Below are positions 7,679-16,275 of a stretch of 64,000 bases of DNA, piece by piece. Source of the stretch: Niveispirillum sp943370215 (GTDB taxonomy: Bacteria; Pseudomonadota; Alphaproteobacteria; Azospirillales; Azospirillaceae); assembly GCA_943370215.1 (NCBI GenBank), contig CALRQC020000003.1:124001-188000 (forward strand), written 5' to 3'. Numbering within the stretch: the first letter of the stretch is position 1; each line of letters starts with the position of its first letter. A program made the translations under genes and the position numbers. Below the pieces are notes generated by a model. It was given only the letters and a program-made list of their open reading frames with translations. It was not told the DNA's origin and ran no database searches.

Positions 7679-8917
7679 TCATATCGGCCCAGCATGACGC
7701 AAGATGATCTTGGGAACAATAAGGGAACAGATGGCGCCGCCCTTTATTCCGCCGCCATGCCATAGGAAGGGGCGGGCCTTGGCTTGAACCGGGCCAGCCA
7801 GCGGTCGCGCAGGTGCAGGAAGGGCCGTTCCACCGCCCAATACAACACCGCCCCGAACAAACAGGGCCAGACCGATGGCCAGCGCCAAACCCGCCCAGCC
7901 GGACAGGCCCAGGGCCGGGATCAGCCAAGTCTGGGCGACGTGATAGGCGATCTTGTGGCTGAGATAGAGGCTGTAGGCCCCCGCCGCCAGCGCGCCCGCC
8001 GCCGGCAGGGCACGGGTGCCGATCAGGCCCTTGGGCTCGGCCCCGGCGGCCACGATCAGGGCAACGCCAGTGGCCAGCAGGGGAAAGCCCAGCATGGTGC
8101 CCAACAGGCCGGTGATCTGGTCGTCGAACAGCAGGATGGCGGCGGCCATCAGGGCCAGGCCTGCCAGCAGCAGCAGGGTGGGCCGGGCGGTCAGCCGGGC
8201 CCAGAGGTCGGGGCGGAAAGCCCGGACCAGGGCCAGCGCCACCCCGGCCAGCAACCCGTCAAGCCGGCTCCAGGTTGGGAAATAGATCAGGTTCATATAG
8301 GGCGTGACCTGTGGGGCCGCCGCCGGATCGAAAGCAGGGGAGGCCACCTGTGACAGCCACAGGAACCCGCGCAGGCCGATCCCCAGCAAAACCATCGTCA
8401 GCAGGGCCAGCACGGTTTTGCGTGGCGACGGACGGTTGCCCAGCAACAGCACGGCCAGGGGGAAGACCAGATAGAACTGTTCTTCCACGCACAGCGACCA
8501 GACATGGGAAAAGGTTTTGCCGATCCCCTGGTAAGGCAGCAGCAGGTTTTCCGTGAAGGTCACAAACTGCCAAAGCGGCTGCATGGCGGGCCGTTCGCGG
8601 GCCTCTGGCACCAGGGCATAAAGGCCGATCACCACCAGAAAGGCCGGCAGGGTGCGCAACAGCCGCTTGGCGAAGAACAGCCCATAATCCGGCTGCCGCC
8701 CGGTGGCCAGGGGGCGCAGCAACTGGCCGCCGATCAGATAGCCCGACAGCACAAAAAACAGGTCTACCCCCATCCAGCCGAACTGGACGAACCAATTATC
8801 CCCTGCCGGCACCAGACCAAAATTCATGGCGTGATAGATCATCACCCACGCGATAGCGACGGCGCGCACCAGATCAAGGCCCGGCAAGCGCAGGGTGCGT
8901 TTTTCGGCTGGTTTCAT
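7679..8917 (-). CDS. Acyltransferase-3 (OafA/YrhL) family membrane protein, probably frameshifted near its 3' end
   Basis: This is an integral-membrane O-acyltransferase of the Acyl_transf_3 family, which acetylates or acylates surface glycans and similar substrates. Family marks are RLPGLDLVRAVAIAWVMIYH at the N-terminus, WMGVDLFFVLSGYLIGGQLL, FFAKRLLRTLPAF and SHVWSLCVEEQFYLVFPLAV, plus about ten hydrophobic segments. After residue ~352 the frame reads RGGVVLGGGTALPAPARP, which is unlike the family. In the +1-shifted frame the same DNA reads VLYWAVERPFLHLRDRW and continues to a TAA at 7744-7746, the expected ending. A one-base insertion near 7851-7862 is therefore likely, either a real mutation or a sequencing error. 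As given, the frame stops at 7679. Confidence 0.85.
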   Translation of the reverse strand: MKPAEKRTLRLPGLDLVRAVAIAWVMIYHAMNFGLVPAGDNWFVQFGWMGVDLFFVLSGYLIGGQLLRPLATGRQPDYGLFFAKRLLRTLPAFLVVIGLYALVPEARERPAMQPLWQFVTFTENLLLPYQGIGKTFSHVWSLCVEEQFYLVFPLAVLLLGNRPSPRKTVLALLTMVLLGIGLRGFLWLSQVASPAFDPAAAPQVTPYMNLIYFPTWSRLDGLLAGVALALVRAFRPDLWARLTARPTLLLLAGLALMAAAILLFDDQITGLLGTMLGFPLLATGVALIVAAGAEPKGLIGTRALPAAGALAAGAYSLYLSHKIAYHVAQTWLIPALGLSGWAGLALAIGLALFVRGGVVLGGGTALPAPARPLAGPVQAKARPFLWHGGGIKGGAICSLIVPKIILRHAGPI

Positions 8918-8991
8918 TAGAGAAAGTCTATGTCTGGCGGTTCGGGGAAGGGCTGATCATTGGCTTAGCACATGATCAGCCCCCCTGCTGA

Positions 8992-9312
8992 TTATCCTGC
9001 TGCCAGAAATTTCAGCCCCGCAATGCCTGCCACGATCAAGGCGATGCAGCCCAGGCGCAGCGCATCGGCCGGTTCCCCGAACAGCAGCATCCCGGCCAGC
9101 ACCGTGCCCACGGTGCCGATCCCGGTCCAGACCGCATAGGCGGTGCCCAGCGGCAGGGTCTTCAGCGCCAGCCCCAGCAGCAGAATACTGACCAGCATGG
9201 AGAGCAGTGTCAGCGCTGTGGGCAGGGGGCGGGTGAAACCTTCGGTATATTTAAGGCCGATCGCCCAGCCGATTTCGGCGATACCGGCGGCCAGCAGATA
9301 GAACCAAGCCAT
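8992..9312 (-). CDS. gdx: Small multidrug resistance exporter of the Gdx/SugE (guanidinium) type
   Basis: This 106-residue protein has four transmembrane helices and belongs to the SMR family. The essential proton/substrate glutamate is E13 in helix 1 (AAGIAEIGWAIGLK), followed by the GFTR sequence typical of the SugE/Gdx branch. Helix 3 contains GTAYAVWTGIGTVGTV. Gdx proteins export guanidinium ion in exchange for protons. The start at ATG 9312 gives the normal N-terminus; upstream codons in frame belong to the leader. The two ACGR-loop hairpins in the leader (9339-9387) fit a guanidine-II riboswitch, which independently supports guanidinium as the substrate. The gene is monocistronic and divergent from ihfB. 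Confidence 0.92.
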   Translation of the reverse strand: MAWFYLLAAGIAEIGWAIGLKYTEGFTRPLPTALTLLSMLVSILLLGLALKTLPLGTAYAVWTGIGTVGTVLAGMLLFGEPADALRLGCIALIVAGIAGLKFLAAG

Positions 9313-9338
9313 GGAACAGGCCTCCCCTTCACAGAAAC

Positions 9339-9387
9339 GGGGCCGTCCCCTGGAGTCGGGCATCCAGCCACCGGACCGGGTCGTCCC
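9339..9387 (-). promoter_or_regulatory. Guanidine-II (mini-ykkC) riboswitch upstream of gdx
   Basis: Read on the minus strand, the leader contains GGGACGACCC (9387-9378) and GGGGACGGCCCC (9350-9339). These are two short GC hairpins with ACGA and ACGG tetraloops. Paired ACGR-loop hairpins are the defining feature of the mini-ykkC/guanidine-II class, and the downstream gene is an SMR exporter of the Gdx type, its standard partner. The second hairpin ends 27 nt before the ATG, close enough to control access to the ribosome site. Confidence 0.82.
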
Positions 9388-9686
9388 AGACCGATTTTTC
9401 AGGGATGGATGTCACGCGCGACCATATCGTTCCCGCATATTGTTTGTTCAATGGGGTTCCCGGTATGGCAGGCTTGCCACAGCGCTGATCCGACGAAAGG
9501 AATAGGGTGAAATCCGTTACAGCAGAACGGCTTACCCTTGCACAGGGACGCCGGCTGCGGCAATCTATGCACGATTATATGTATCAAGGTGGCCGAAAGG
9601 GTCTGGCCTGCCGTCCGTGGCAGCGGTCCTACAGGCCTATGTCCCATGCAGAACAGGCCACCACATCCCAGGGGGGATTTCCAGGT
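9388..9686. other. Intergenic region between gdx leader and ihfB
   Basis: About 300 bp with no convincing gene. An open frame joined to ihfB starts at 9507, but its first 60 residues do not resemble IhfB and are probably untranslated leader. Promoters for the divergent gdx and ihfB must lie here; I did not find a confident match to the -35/-10 consensus. Confidence 0.4.
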
Positions 9687-9971
9687 ATGACCAAGTCTGA
9701 ACTGATCCAACGTCTGGCTGAACGCAACCCGCATTTGTACCAGCGCGATGTGGAGAAGATCGTCACCACGATCTTTGATGAGATTACGGAGGCGCTGGCC
9801 CGTGGCGACCGGGTGGAACTGCGTGGCTTCGGCGCCTTCTCCGTGAAGCGGCGCGATGCCCGCACCGGCCGCAATCCGCGCACCGGCGAAAGCGTGGATG
9901 TGGATGAAAAGGTCATCCCCTTCTTCAAGACCGGCAAGCAGCTACGCGAGCGGCTGAATACGGATGAGTGA
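9687..9971 (+). CDS. ihfB: Integration host factor subunit beta
   Basis: IhfB forms with IhfA a DNA-bending heterodimer used in recombination, transcription and, in type I-E CRISPR systems, spacer integration. The 94-residue product starts MTKSELIQRLAERNPHL and contains the DNA-minor-groove arm GRNPRTGESVDVDEKVIPFF with the key proline. The ATG at 9687 follows a G-rich ribosome site (about 9671-9677); the longer frame from 9507 is rejected because the family N-terminus is MTKSEL. A 13-bp stem-loop terminator follows at 10039. The usual partners rpsA or sppA are not adjacent here. Confidence 0.96.
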   Translation: MTKSELIQRLAERNPHLYQRDVEKIVTTIFDEITEALARGDRVELRGFGAFSVKRRDARTGRNPRTGESVDVDEKVIPFFKTGKQLRERLNTDE

Positions 9972-10038
9972 TGGGGCTGCGCGACCGACGCGCCTTGATG
10001 CCTGACGGGGCCATGCTCTGGCCATATGGATGAGGGAC

Positions 10039-10072
10039 AAAGGGGCGCGGCGATGATCGGCCGCGCCCCTTT
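10039..10072. terminator. Bidirectional stem-loop between ihfB and ilvD
   Basis: A perfect 13-bp stem (AAAGGGGCGCGGC, 10039-10051, with its complement at 10060-10072) and an 8-nt loop. It is followed on the plus strand by a T-rich stretch (GTTGTTCTTTT). It lies between the convergent ihfB and ilvD genes, so it can serve both. Confidence 0.8.
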
Positions 10073-10081
10073 GTTGTTCTT

Positions 10082-11941
10082 TTACTTTCGCCGATAGAGC
10101 TGGCTCACATCCCGCACCGCTCCCTTGGCCGCCGAGGTGGTCAGCGCGGCATAGGCCTGTAAAGCCTGGGAAACATAGCGTTCGCGCGGGGCGGTGGGCT
10201 TCCAGCCGTCCAGGCCCTTGGCATCCATGGCGGCGCGGCGGCGGTCCAGTTCGGCGTCGGTCACATCCAGATGGATGCGGCGGTTGGGGATGTCGATCAG
10301 GATCAGATCGCCTTCCTCCACCAGACCGATGGTGCCGCCCTCGGCGGCTTCCGGGCTGGCATGGCCGATGGACAGGCCCGACGTGCCGCCGGAGAAGCGG
10401 CCATCGGTGATCAGCGCGCAGACCTTGCCCAGCCCCTTGGACTTCAGATAGCTGGTCGGGTACAGCATTTCCTGCATCCCCGGGCCGCCCTTCGGCCCTT
10501 CATAGCGGATCAGCACCACGTCGCCGGCCTGGATGCGGTTGCCCAGAATGGCGGAGACAGCCGCATCCTGGCTTTCAAACACCCGGGCCGGGCCGCTGAA
10601 GGTCAGCGCCGACGGGTCCACACCCGCCGTCTTCACGATGCAGCCATCGACGGCCAGATTGCCGAACAGCACGGCCAGACCACCATCCTTGGAGAAGGCG
10701 TGCTCGGCCGAGCGGATCACTCCCTTGGCCCGGTCGGTGTCCAGTTCGTGATACCGGCTGGCCTGGGAGAAGGCGACCGTGGTACGCACGCCACCGGGGG
10801 CGGCCTTGAACAGCTTCTGCACATCCGGATCGTTGCTGACGGCAATGTCCCAACGGGCCAGCGCATCGGCCAGGGTCGGGGCATCCACGCGCTTGGCATC
10901 GGTGTGCAGCAGGCCGGCGCGGGCCAACTCACCCAGGATGGACATGATGCCGCCGGCGCGATGCACATCCTCAATATGCACATCGGCCACCGCGGGGGCC
11001 ACCTTGCAGATATTGGGTACGCGGCGCGACATGCGGTCGATATCGGCCATGGTGAAGTTCACCTCGCCCTCGTGGGCGGCGGCCAGCAGGTGCAGCACGG
11101 TGTTGGTGGAACCGCCCATGGCGATATCCAGCGCAATCGCGTTCTCAAACGCTTCAAACGTGGCGATGTTGCGCGGCAGCACGCCCTCATCGTCCTGGAA
11201 ATAATAGCGGCGTGCCAGATCAACGATGGTGTGACCGGCCTGCACGAACAGGGCGCGGCGGTCGGCATGGGTGGCCAGAACGGTGCCGTTGCCGGGCAGG
11301 GCCAGCCCCAGCGCCTCGGTCAGGCAGTTCATCGAATTGGCGGTGAACATGCCGGAGCAGGAACCGCAGGTCGGGCAGGCCGACCGCTCAATGACCTTCA
11401 CATCCTCGTCGCTGTACTTGTCATCGGCCGCCGCCACCATGGCGTCGATCAGGTCGATGGCGATTTCCTTGCCCTTCACCGTCGCCTTGCCGGCCTCCAT
11501 CGGGCCGCCGGACACGAAGATGGTGGGGATGTTCAGGCGCAGCGCCGCCATCAACATGCCGGGCGTGATCTTGTCGCAGTTGGAAATGCACACCAGCGCG
11601 TCGGCGCAATGGGCATTCACCATATATTCCACCGCATCGGCGATCACTTCGCGCGACGGCAGGGAATAGAGCATCCCGTCATGGCCCATGGCGATGCCGT
11701 CATCCACGGCGATGGTGTTGAATTCCTTGGCGATACCGCCCGCGGCCTCAATCTCGCCCGCCACAAGCTGGCCCAGATCCTTCAGATGCACATGGCCCGG
11801 CACGAACTGGGTGAAGGAATTGGCAATGGCGATGATCGGCTTGCCGAAATCCTCATCCTTCACGCCGGTGGCGCGCCACAGGCCACGGGCGCCGGCCATG
11901 TTGCGGCCATGGGTGCTTTTGCGGGAGCGGAGCTGAGGCAC
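10082..11941 (-). CDS. ilvD: Dihydroxy-acid dehydratase
   Basis: This Fe-S enzyme converts dihydroxy-isovalerate and dihydroxy-methylvalerate to the 2-keto acids of valine, isoleucine and leucine synthesis. The 619-residue product shows the family signatures CDKITPGMLMAALRLNIP and ACPTCGSCSGMFTANSMNC, which hold the cluster cysteines. Near the C-terminus is TDGRFSGGTSGLSIGHASPE. The length matches E. coli IlvD (616). The start is GTG at 11941, with AGAGGAT as ribosome site about 10 nt upstream. It faces ihfB and shares the terminator at 10039-10072. As a [2Fe-2S] or [4Fe-4S] enzyme it depends on the suf system encoded further right in this window. Confidence 0.97.
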   Translation of the reverse strand: MPQLRSRKSTHGRNMAGARGLWRATGVKDEDFGKPIIAIANSFTQFVPGHVHLKDLGQLVAGEIEAAGGIAKEFNTIAVDDGIAMGHDGMLYSLPSREVIADAVEYMVNAHCADALVCISNCDKITPGMLMAALRLNIPTIFVSGGPMEAGKATVKGKEIAIDLIDAMVAAADDKYSDEDVKVIERSACPTCGSCSGMFTANSMNCLTEALGLALPGNGTVLATHADRRALFVQAGHTIVDLARRYYFQDDEGVLPRNIATFEAFENAIALDIAMGGSTNTVLHLLAAAHEGEVNFTMADIDRMSRRVPNICKVAPAVADVHIEDVHRAGGIMSILGELARAGLLHTDAKRVDAPTLADALARWDIAVSNDPDVQKLFKAAPGGVRTTVAFSQASRYHELDTDRAKGVIRSAEHAFSKDGGLAVLFGNLAVDGCIVKTAGVDPSALTFSGPARVFESQDAAVSAILGNRIQAGDVVLIRYEGPKGGPGMQEMLYPTSYLKSKGLGKVCALITDGRFSGGTSGLSIGHASPEAAEGGTIGLVEEGDLILIDIPNRRIHLDVTDAELDRRRAAMDAKGLDGWKPTAPRERYVSQALQAYAALTTSAAKGAVRDVSQLYRRK

Positions 11942-12186
11942 GGGGGTTATCCTCTGGGTAACAAGATTTCAAAAGTGTTGGATTGTTGGATGGAAAAATA
12001 TCCATCCGGCGGCGGCTCTGCATCCAACATTCCTGCAACCCGTGTATGCCCGCGCCCGGTGCCGGTCAAGCCGGGGTGGGATAATTTGTCCGCAGGCCAC
12101 AAGGGGGCTGGATTCCCCATCGATAATCTGTTGAAAATTTCCTGAGCGAATTTTTGTGCGGTGCCGAAGACGAAAAGGCGGTGGCC
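11942..12186. other. Divergent intergenic region of ilvD and the secreted hydrolase
   Basis: About 245 bp. It contains a small hairpin, GGATGGA-AAAATA-TCCATCC (11988-12007), in the probable ilvD leader. The region near 12125-12160 is AT-rich and could hold a promoter. I see no attenuator peptide or T-box. Confidence 0.35.
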
Positions 12187-13215
12187 ATGGGACAGGGTCG
12201 GCGGGGCTGGCTTCTTGGCGCGGTGCTGCTGGCATCGCTGGTTTCCCCCCTGCCGGCGGCGGCACAGGCGCCGCTGATCGCCGACATGCCCTGGCTGACA
12301 TCCCATGCGGTGAAGCAGGGCAAGCGGCAGATCACCTATTACCGGGCCGATCATGGCTCGGACAAGCCGACCATCCTGTTCATCCAGGGGTCGGGCTGCG
12401 ACAGTTGGTTTGAGCGGGAGGATGATGGCACGCTGGAACCGCGCACCAATGCCGCTTCCATCATTCTGGACCGGCAGGATATCAACGCGGTGCTGGTGGA
12501 AAAGCCGTTCAATAATGGCGAGGATGCCGACCGTGGGGATGATTGCAGCCCCGCCTTCATCGCCGATTTCTCGGCCGACAGTTGGCAGGCGGCGCTGTCG
12601 GCCGTGTTGACGGATGTGCGCCGCACGCTGCCGCCCGATGCCACCCCGATCATGCTGTTCGGCCATTCGGAAGGGGCGGATATGGCGGCCTATCTGGTGG
12701 GGGCCGACCCTGACATTGGCAGGGCCGCCATCATTGCCGGCGGCGGCCTGGATATCCTGTTCGAGATGACCAGCTTTGCCTATATCGGCGGCGGCTGGAC
12801 CGGGGTGCGAGAGGAAGAGGCGGGCAAGATGTCCGACCGGCTGCGCGCCATCATGAATGGCAAGGGCCGCGATGATGAAATCCTCTGGGGTGCCAGCCTG
12901 CGGCAATGGCGTTCCTTCCTGCGCCGCCCGCCGGGGCTGGCGCTGTTGAAAAGCGATGCCAGCCTGCTGCTGGTCGGCGGCACGCGCGACAAGGATGCCT
13001 CCATGCTGGCGATGGAAGCGTCTTATGCCCTGCTGGTGGCAGGGGGGCATGATGTCACCATCTGGCGGCTGGTGGGGGCCGATCACCGGCTGATGGCACG
13101 CGGCGACCGCGCCGAAACCCGCCGCCATTATAATCAGGCCATCGACTGGCTGATCGGCCGCAAACTGATCGTGCAGGACAAGGGGGCGATACCGGCCGCC
13201 GTCACGGTGCAATAG
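12187..13215 (+). CDS. Secreted alpha/beta-hydrolase-fold protein
   Basis: This 342-residue protein begins with a typical signal peptide (MGQGRRGWLLGAVLLASLVS, cleavage near AAAQA). The mature part has an alpha/beta-hydrolase fold: a strand-turn KPTILFIQGSGCDSWF for the oxyanion region and the nucleophile elbow FGHSEGADMA, with a catalytic serine in G-H-S-E-G. A late histidine in GADHRLM is the probable third residue of the triad. The ATG at 12187 was chosen because it gives a clean signal peptide; the frame is open from 12154. Substrate is unknown; related proteins are annotated as serine aminopeptidase-like or esterase-like. Confidence 0.7.
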   Translation: MGQGRRGWLLGAVLLASLVSPLPAAAQAPLIADMPWLTSHAVKQGKRQITYYRADHGSDKPTILFIQGSGCDSWFEREDDGTLEPRTNAASIILDRQDINAVLVEKPFNNGEDADRGDDCSPAFIADFSADSWQAALSAVLTDVRRTLPPDATPIMLFGHSEGADMAAYLVGADPDIGRAAIIAGGGLDILFEMTSFAYIGGGWTGVREEEAGKMSDRLRAIMNGKGRDDEILWGASLRQWRSFLRRPPGLALLKSDASLLLVGGTRDKDASMLAMEASYALLVAGGHDVTIWRLVGADHRLMARGDRAETRRHYNQAIDWLIGRKLIVQDKGAIPAAVTVQ

Positions 13216-13289
13216 CCGGTGGACAGCGGCGGATGCCACGGGTAAGCCTTACCGGAACTTTTCCCGAACATCGGTAGAGGGCTGCCCCC

Positions 13290-14084
13290 GTGCGTATCGC
13301 CACCTGGAACATCAATTCCGTCCGCCTGCGCATCGATCTGGTGATGAAGCTGCTGGACGAACAGGCCCCCGATGTCCTGTGCCTGCAGGAAACCAAGGTG
13401 GTGGACGATGCCTTCCCCCGCAATGCCTTCAAGGATCGCGGGTACGAGCATATCCATATCCATGGCATGAAAAGCTATAATGGGGTGGCCATCCTGTCGC
13501 GCCTGCCCTTCACGTCGCGCGATATCCGCCATTCCTGCGGGAAGGAGGATTGCCGCCACGTGCTGGCCACGCTGGAAAACGGGGTGGAGATCCATAACCT
13601 CTATATCCCCGCCGGCGGGGATATCCCCGATCCGGCGGTGAATGACAAATTCGCCCACAAGCTTCAGTTCCTGGCGGAAATGCAGGAATGGTTCCTGGCC
13701 AACCGGACCCCGGATCGGCCGATGATCCTGGTGGGCGACTTGAATATCGCGCCCCTGGAACATGATGTCTGGTCGCACAAGCAGTTGCTGGATGTCGTTT
13801 CCCACACGCCGATTGAGGTGGAGAAGCTGACCGCCCTGCAGAACAGCCTGAACTGGGTAGACGCGGTGCGCCATTTCGTGCCGCCCGACCGCAAGCTCTA
13901 TAGCTGGTGGTCCTATCGCGCGGCGGACTGGAACGCGTCGGACAAGGGCCGCCGGCTGGATCATGTCTGGGTGACACCGCCGTTGGCAGGACGCCTGAAG
14001 GGGCAGACCATCCTGCGCGACGCGCGCGGCTGGGAACCCAAGCCCAGCGACCATGTACCGGTGATTGTCGATCTGGAGATGTGA
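13290..14084 (+). CDS. xth: Exodeoxyribonuclease III / AP endonuclease
   Basis: This 264-residue protein of the exonuclease III/APE1 family cleaves DNA at abasic sites and trims 3' ends in base excision repair. Motifs in order are MRIATWNINSVRLR, LCLQETK (metal-binding glutamate), ILVGDLNIAPLEHDV and KPSDHVPVIVDLEM, which contains the catalytic Asp-His pair. The start is GTG at 13290. The TGA stop at 14082-14084 is also the left target duplication of the MITE-like element that follows directly, so the element inserted exactly at the stop codon without changing the protein. Confidence 0.95.
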   Translation: MRIATWNINSVRLRIDLVMKLLDEQAPDVLCLQETKVVDDAFPRNAFKDRGYEHIHIHGMKSYNGVAILSRLPFTSRDIRHSCGKEDCRHVLATLENGVEIHNLYIPAGGDIPDPAVNDKFAHKLQFLAEMQEWFLANRTPDRPMILVGDLNIAPLEHDVWSHKQLLDVVSHTPIEVEKLTALQNSLNWVDAVRHFVPPDRKLYSWWSYRAADWNASDKGRRLDHVWVTPPLAGRLKGQTILRDARGWEPKPSDHVPVIVDLEM

Positions 14085-14248
14085 GAGTCGATCCAAGAAC
14101 TTTCAGTTATTTTCCAATCTCTTAACCGTCATTCCCGCGAAGGCGGGAATCCATACAACAGCGCGGGTTTTGGATTCCCGCCTTCGCGGGAATGACGGTA
14201 GAGAAAGGGCAAGGTTTCGAAAGGCGGGATAACTTTCCGGACAGACGC
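14085..14248. mobile_element. MITE-like element 1 (TSD TGA) with a palindromic core
   Basis: The element is 164 bp. Its ends are GAGTCGATCC and the complement of GCGTCTGTCC, and TGA is duplicated at 14082-14084 and 14249-14251. Its arms match, in opposite orientation, those of the element at 28982-29102, for example TTATTTTCCAAT and the arm ending GCGGGATAACTTTCCGGACA. In the middle (14126-14198) is a palindromic repeat pair, CCGTCATTCCCGCG facing its complement. It has no coding capacity. A 3-bp TNA duplication is characteristic of IS5-family elements of the IS1031 type; the parental transposase is not in the window. Confidence 0.75.
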
Positions 14249-14277
14249 TGAGGGAGGGCGGGAACGGCACTGTCGCC

Positions 14278-16038
14278 CTAAATTCCCTCACCGATCATTT
14301 CCGGCCGGGTGGGCAGGCGCACGGTGACCAGGGTGCCGTGACCGGGCTGGCTGTCGATGGTGAGGCTGCCCCGGTGCAGCGCCACCAGGGCCTGTGCCAC
14401 CGGCAGGCCCAGCCCGGTGCCCTGGCGGTCCCGGCTCAGATGCGAATGAACCTGGCGGAACGGTTCCAGCGCCAGGGCCACTTCCTCCGCCGTCATGCCG
14501 CAGCCGGTATCGGCCACGCGGAACAGCATATGGTCGGGGCCGTCCGCCAGGGCGGACAGGCGCACAGCACCGCCGGCATCGGTGTTCTTCACCGCATTGG
14601 TCAGCAGGTTCAGCAGAATCTGGCGCAGTTTCAGCGTGTCGGCCACCAGGGTGGGGACCGGCTGTTCCACACTGGCCCCCAATTCCACCCCGCGTTCTTT
14701 CGCCAGGGCGCGCAACATGCGCACACATTCCAGGCTCAGCGGCCGCACATCCACCGGTTCGGCATGGAGTTCCATCCGCCCGGCCTCGATCTTGGCCAGA
14801 TCCAGCGTGTCATTGATCAGGGCCAGCAGGTTCAGCCCGCTTTTATGGATATCGTCGGCATATTCGGCATAGCGTGGATGGCCCAGCGGGCCGTGCAGGC
14901 CCGAGGCCATCACCTCGGCAAAGCCGATAATGGCGTTCAAGGGGGTGCGCAGTTCGTGGCTGGCCACGGCCAGGAACTGTGACTTTACGGCGCTGGCATG
15001 TTCGGCTTCCGCCCGTGCGGCGCGGGCTGTTGCCTCGCTCTCCTCCAGCCGCAGGATATAGCGGTTGATCAGCAGCGCCAGCAGCAGCAGCAGCAGGCTG
15101 CCGATCAGCCCCTGGGCCAGCATCTGGTTACGCGCCGTCCGGTAACCGCGCAGGGCCGACTGGACGTCATAGCCGACGGCCACCACCAGATCGGTGCCTT
15201 CCAGCCTTTCATAGCTGGTGATGCGCCACGTGCCATCCACCGCGCTTTGACCATGCACCACCCCGCGCGGTTTTTCCCGCGCAGCCCGCACAATGGTCGC
15301 CCCGGGAAAGGTGGCGCCCACGGCGCTGCGGTTTTCGCTGCCACGGGCATAGATGGTGCCATCCATATCCAGCAGCGTGGCCACGCCCCCCAAATCCAGA
15401 TCCATCTGGTTGAACAGGCCAGAGAAATATTCCGACAGCACGTCCCCCACCACCACCGCCCGCACGGTGCCCTCCCGCCCTTCCACCCGCACCCAGAAGG
15501 GGATGGACGACATCAGGGGAGAGCGCCCGACAATGGGCTTGCCAAAGCCGATGGGGCGGGTGCCCGGTGCCGTCGCGCGCTGGAAATAGTCGCTATCGGC
15601 GAAATCCATGCCCAGCACGGCGGTGCGGGTGCTATCCAGCACCCGGCCGGTGCCGTCCAGCACACCCAGGAACTTCGATACGCTGTCCATCCCCGGCACC
15701 CGGCGGCGCATCTGGTCCAGATGCAGCGGCTGGTCGGCGGCCACCCGGTCAGCCACCTCCATCAGCAATTGCTGCACCTGGCTCAGCGTGCGGTTGACAT
15801 GCTGGGCAAAGGCGCGGGTCAGGTTGCTGGTATCGCGTTCAGCAGAGGCGATGGCATCGGCATAGGACAGGCGAATCTGCCAGCCGATCAGCAGCCACAG
15901 GCCACAGAACAGGGTAACACAGAGCAGATTGATCCCCGCCCGGCCGCGCGGAACGGCGGATGGCTTCATCCTGCGGGCGGGGGCGGCGAGGGGGCTGACC
16001 ATGCAGGAGGGGTAGCACGAAATGGCCGCTTTTGCCAT
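14278..16038 (-). CDS. Orphan membrane sensor histidine kinase
   Basis: This 586-residue sensor has one transmembrane helix near the N-terminus (about residues 37-57), a periplasmic Cache-like sensor domain (about 60-310), and a second helix (about 313-333, QGLIGSLLLLLLALLI). The cytoplasmic HisKA domain carries the phospho-acceptor in SHELRTPLNAIIGF. The HATPase_c domain shows NLLTNAVKNTDAGG (N box), DTGCGM (G1) and GTGLGLPVA (G2). No receiver domain is fused and no response-regulator gene is adjacent. The input signal is unknown. The start is uncertain: ATG at 16002 or 15969 would also give a plausible protein. Its 5' side abuts the repeat and MITE cluster at 16040-16367. Confidence 0.88.
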   Translation of the reverse strand: MAKAAISCYPSCMVSPLAAPARRMKPSAVPRGRAGINLLCVTLFCGLWLLIGWQIRLSYADAIASAERDTSNLTRAFAQHVNRTLSQVQQLLMEVADRVAADQPLHLDQMRRRVPGMDSVSKFLGVLDGTGRVLDSTRTAVLGMDFADSDYFQRATAPGTRPIGFGKPIVGRSPLMSSIPFWVRVEGREGTVRAVVVGDVLSEYFSGLFNQMDLDLGGVATLLDMDGTIYARGSENRSAVGATFPGATIVRAAREKPRGVVHGQSAVDGTWRITSYERLEGTDLVVAVGYDVQSALRGYRTARNQMLAQGLIGSLLLLLLALLINRYILRLEESEATARAARAEAEHASAVKSQFLAVASHELRTPLNAIIGFAEVMASGLHGPLGHPRYAEYADDIHKSGLNLLALINDTLDLAKIEAGRMELHAEPVDVRPLSLECVRMLRALAKERGVELGASVEQPVPTLVADTLKLRQILLNLLTNAVKNTDAGGAVRLSALADGPDHMLFRVADTGCGMTAEEVALALEPFRQVHSHLSRDRQGTGLGLPVAQALVALHRGSLTIDSQPGHGTLVTVRLPTRPEMIGEGI

Positions 16039-16079
16039 CGGGTGGGAACTTATCCCACTGGGGTTTACATGTTCCCTCA

Positions 16080-16275
16080 GGTGCCCGTCCGGAAAGTTTC
16101 ACATTATCTCAACGTCTTACACGTCTTATCTTTAAACGCTCCCGTCACCCATGCTGCGGCCGGGGTCCAGAATCACAGGCGCTTTGCTCTACGAACTGGA
16201 CCCCGGCCTTCGCCGGGGTGACGGGATTAAAACATTAACATGTTGAGAAAGAAGGAAAACTTTTCAGACGGACTC
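16080..16275. mobile_element. MITE-like element 3 (TSD TCA), nested in a dispersed repeat
   Basis: The element is about 196 bp. GTGCCCGTCCGGAAAGTTT (16081-16099) and the complement of its right end, GAGTCCGTCTGAAAAGTTT, form imperfect terminal inverted repeats. TCA flanks both sides (16077-16079 and 16276-16278), with one extra G at the left junction. Its interior holds a palindromic repeat of the GTCACC family (16143-16224), with a degraded left half. Removing the element and one TCA joins CCCTCA to AGCGCCGGGCGCTGCC. That recreates the uninterrupted repeat seen at 675-700, which is direct evidence of insertion. Confidence 0.72.

Noticed and set aside
9507..9686. N-terminal extension of ihfB from 9507
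   Set aside because: The extra 60 residues do not resemble IhfB, and ATG 9687 has its own ribosome site and the conserved MTKSEL start.
10271..12145. Long open frame opposite ilvD
   Set aside because: Antisense shadow of ilvD with no family signal.
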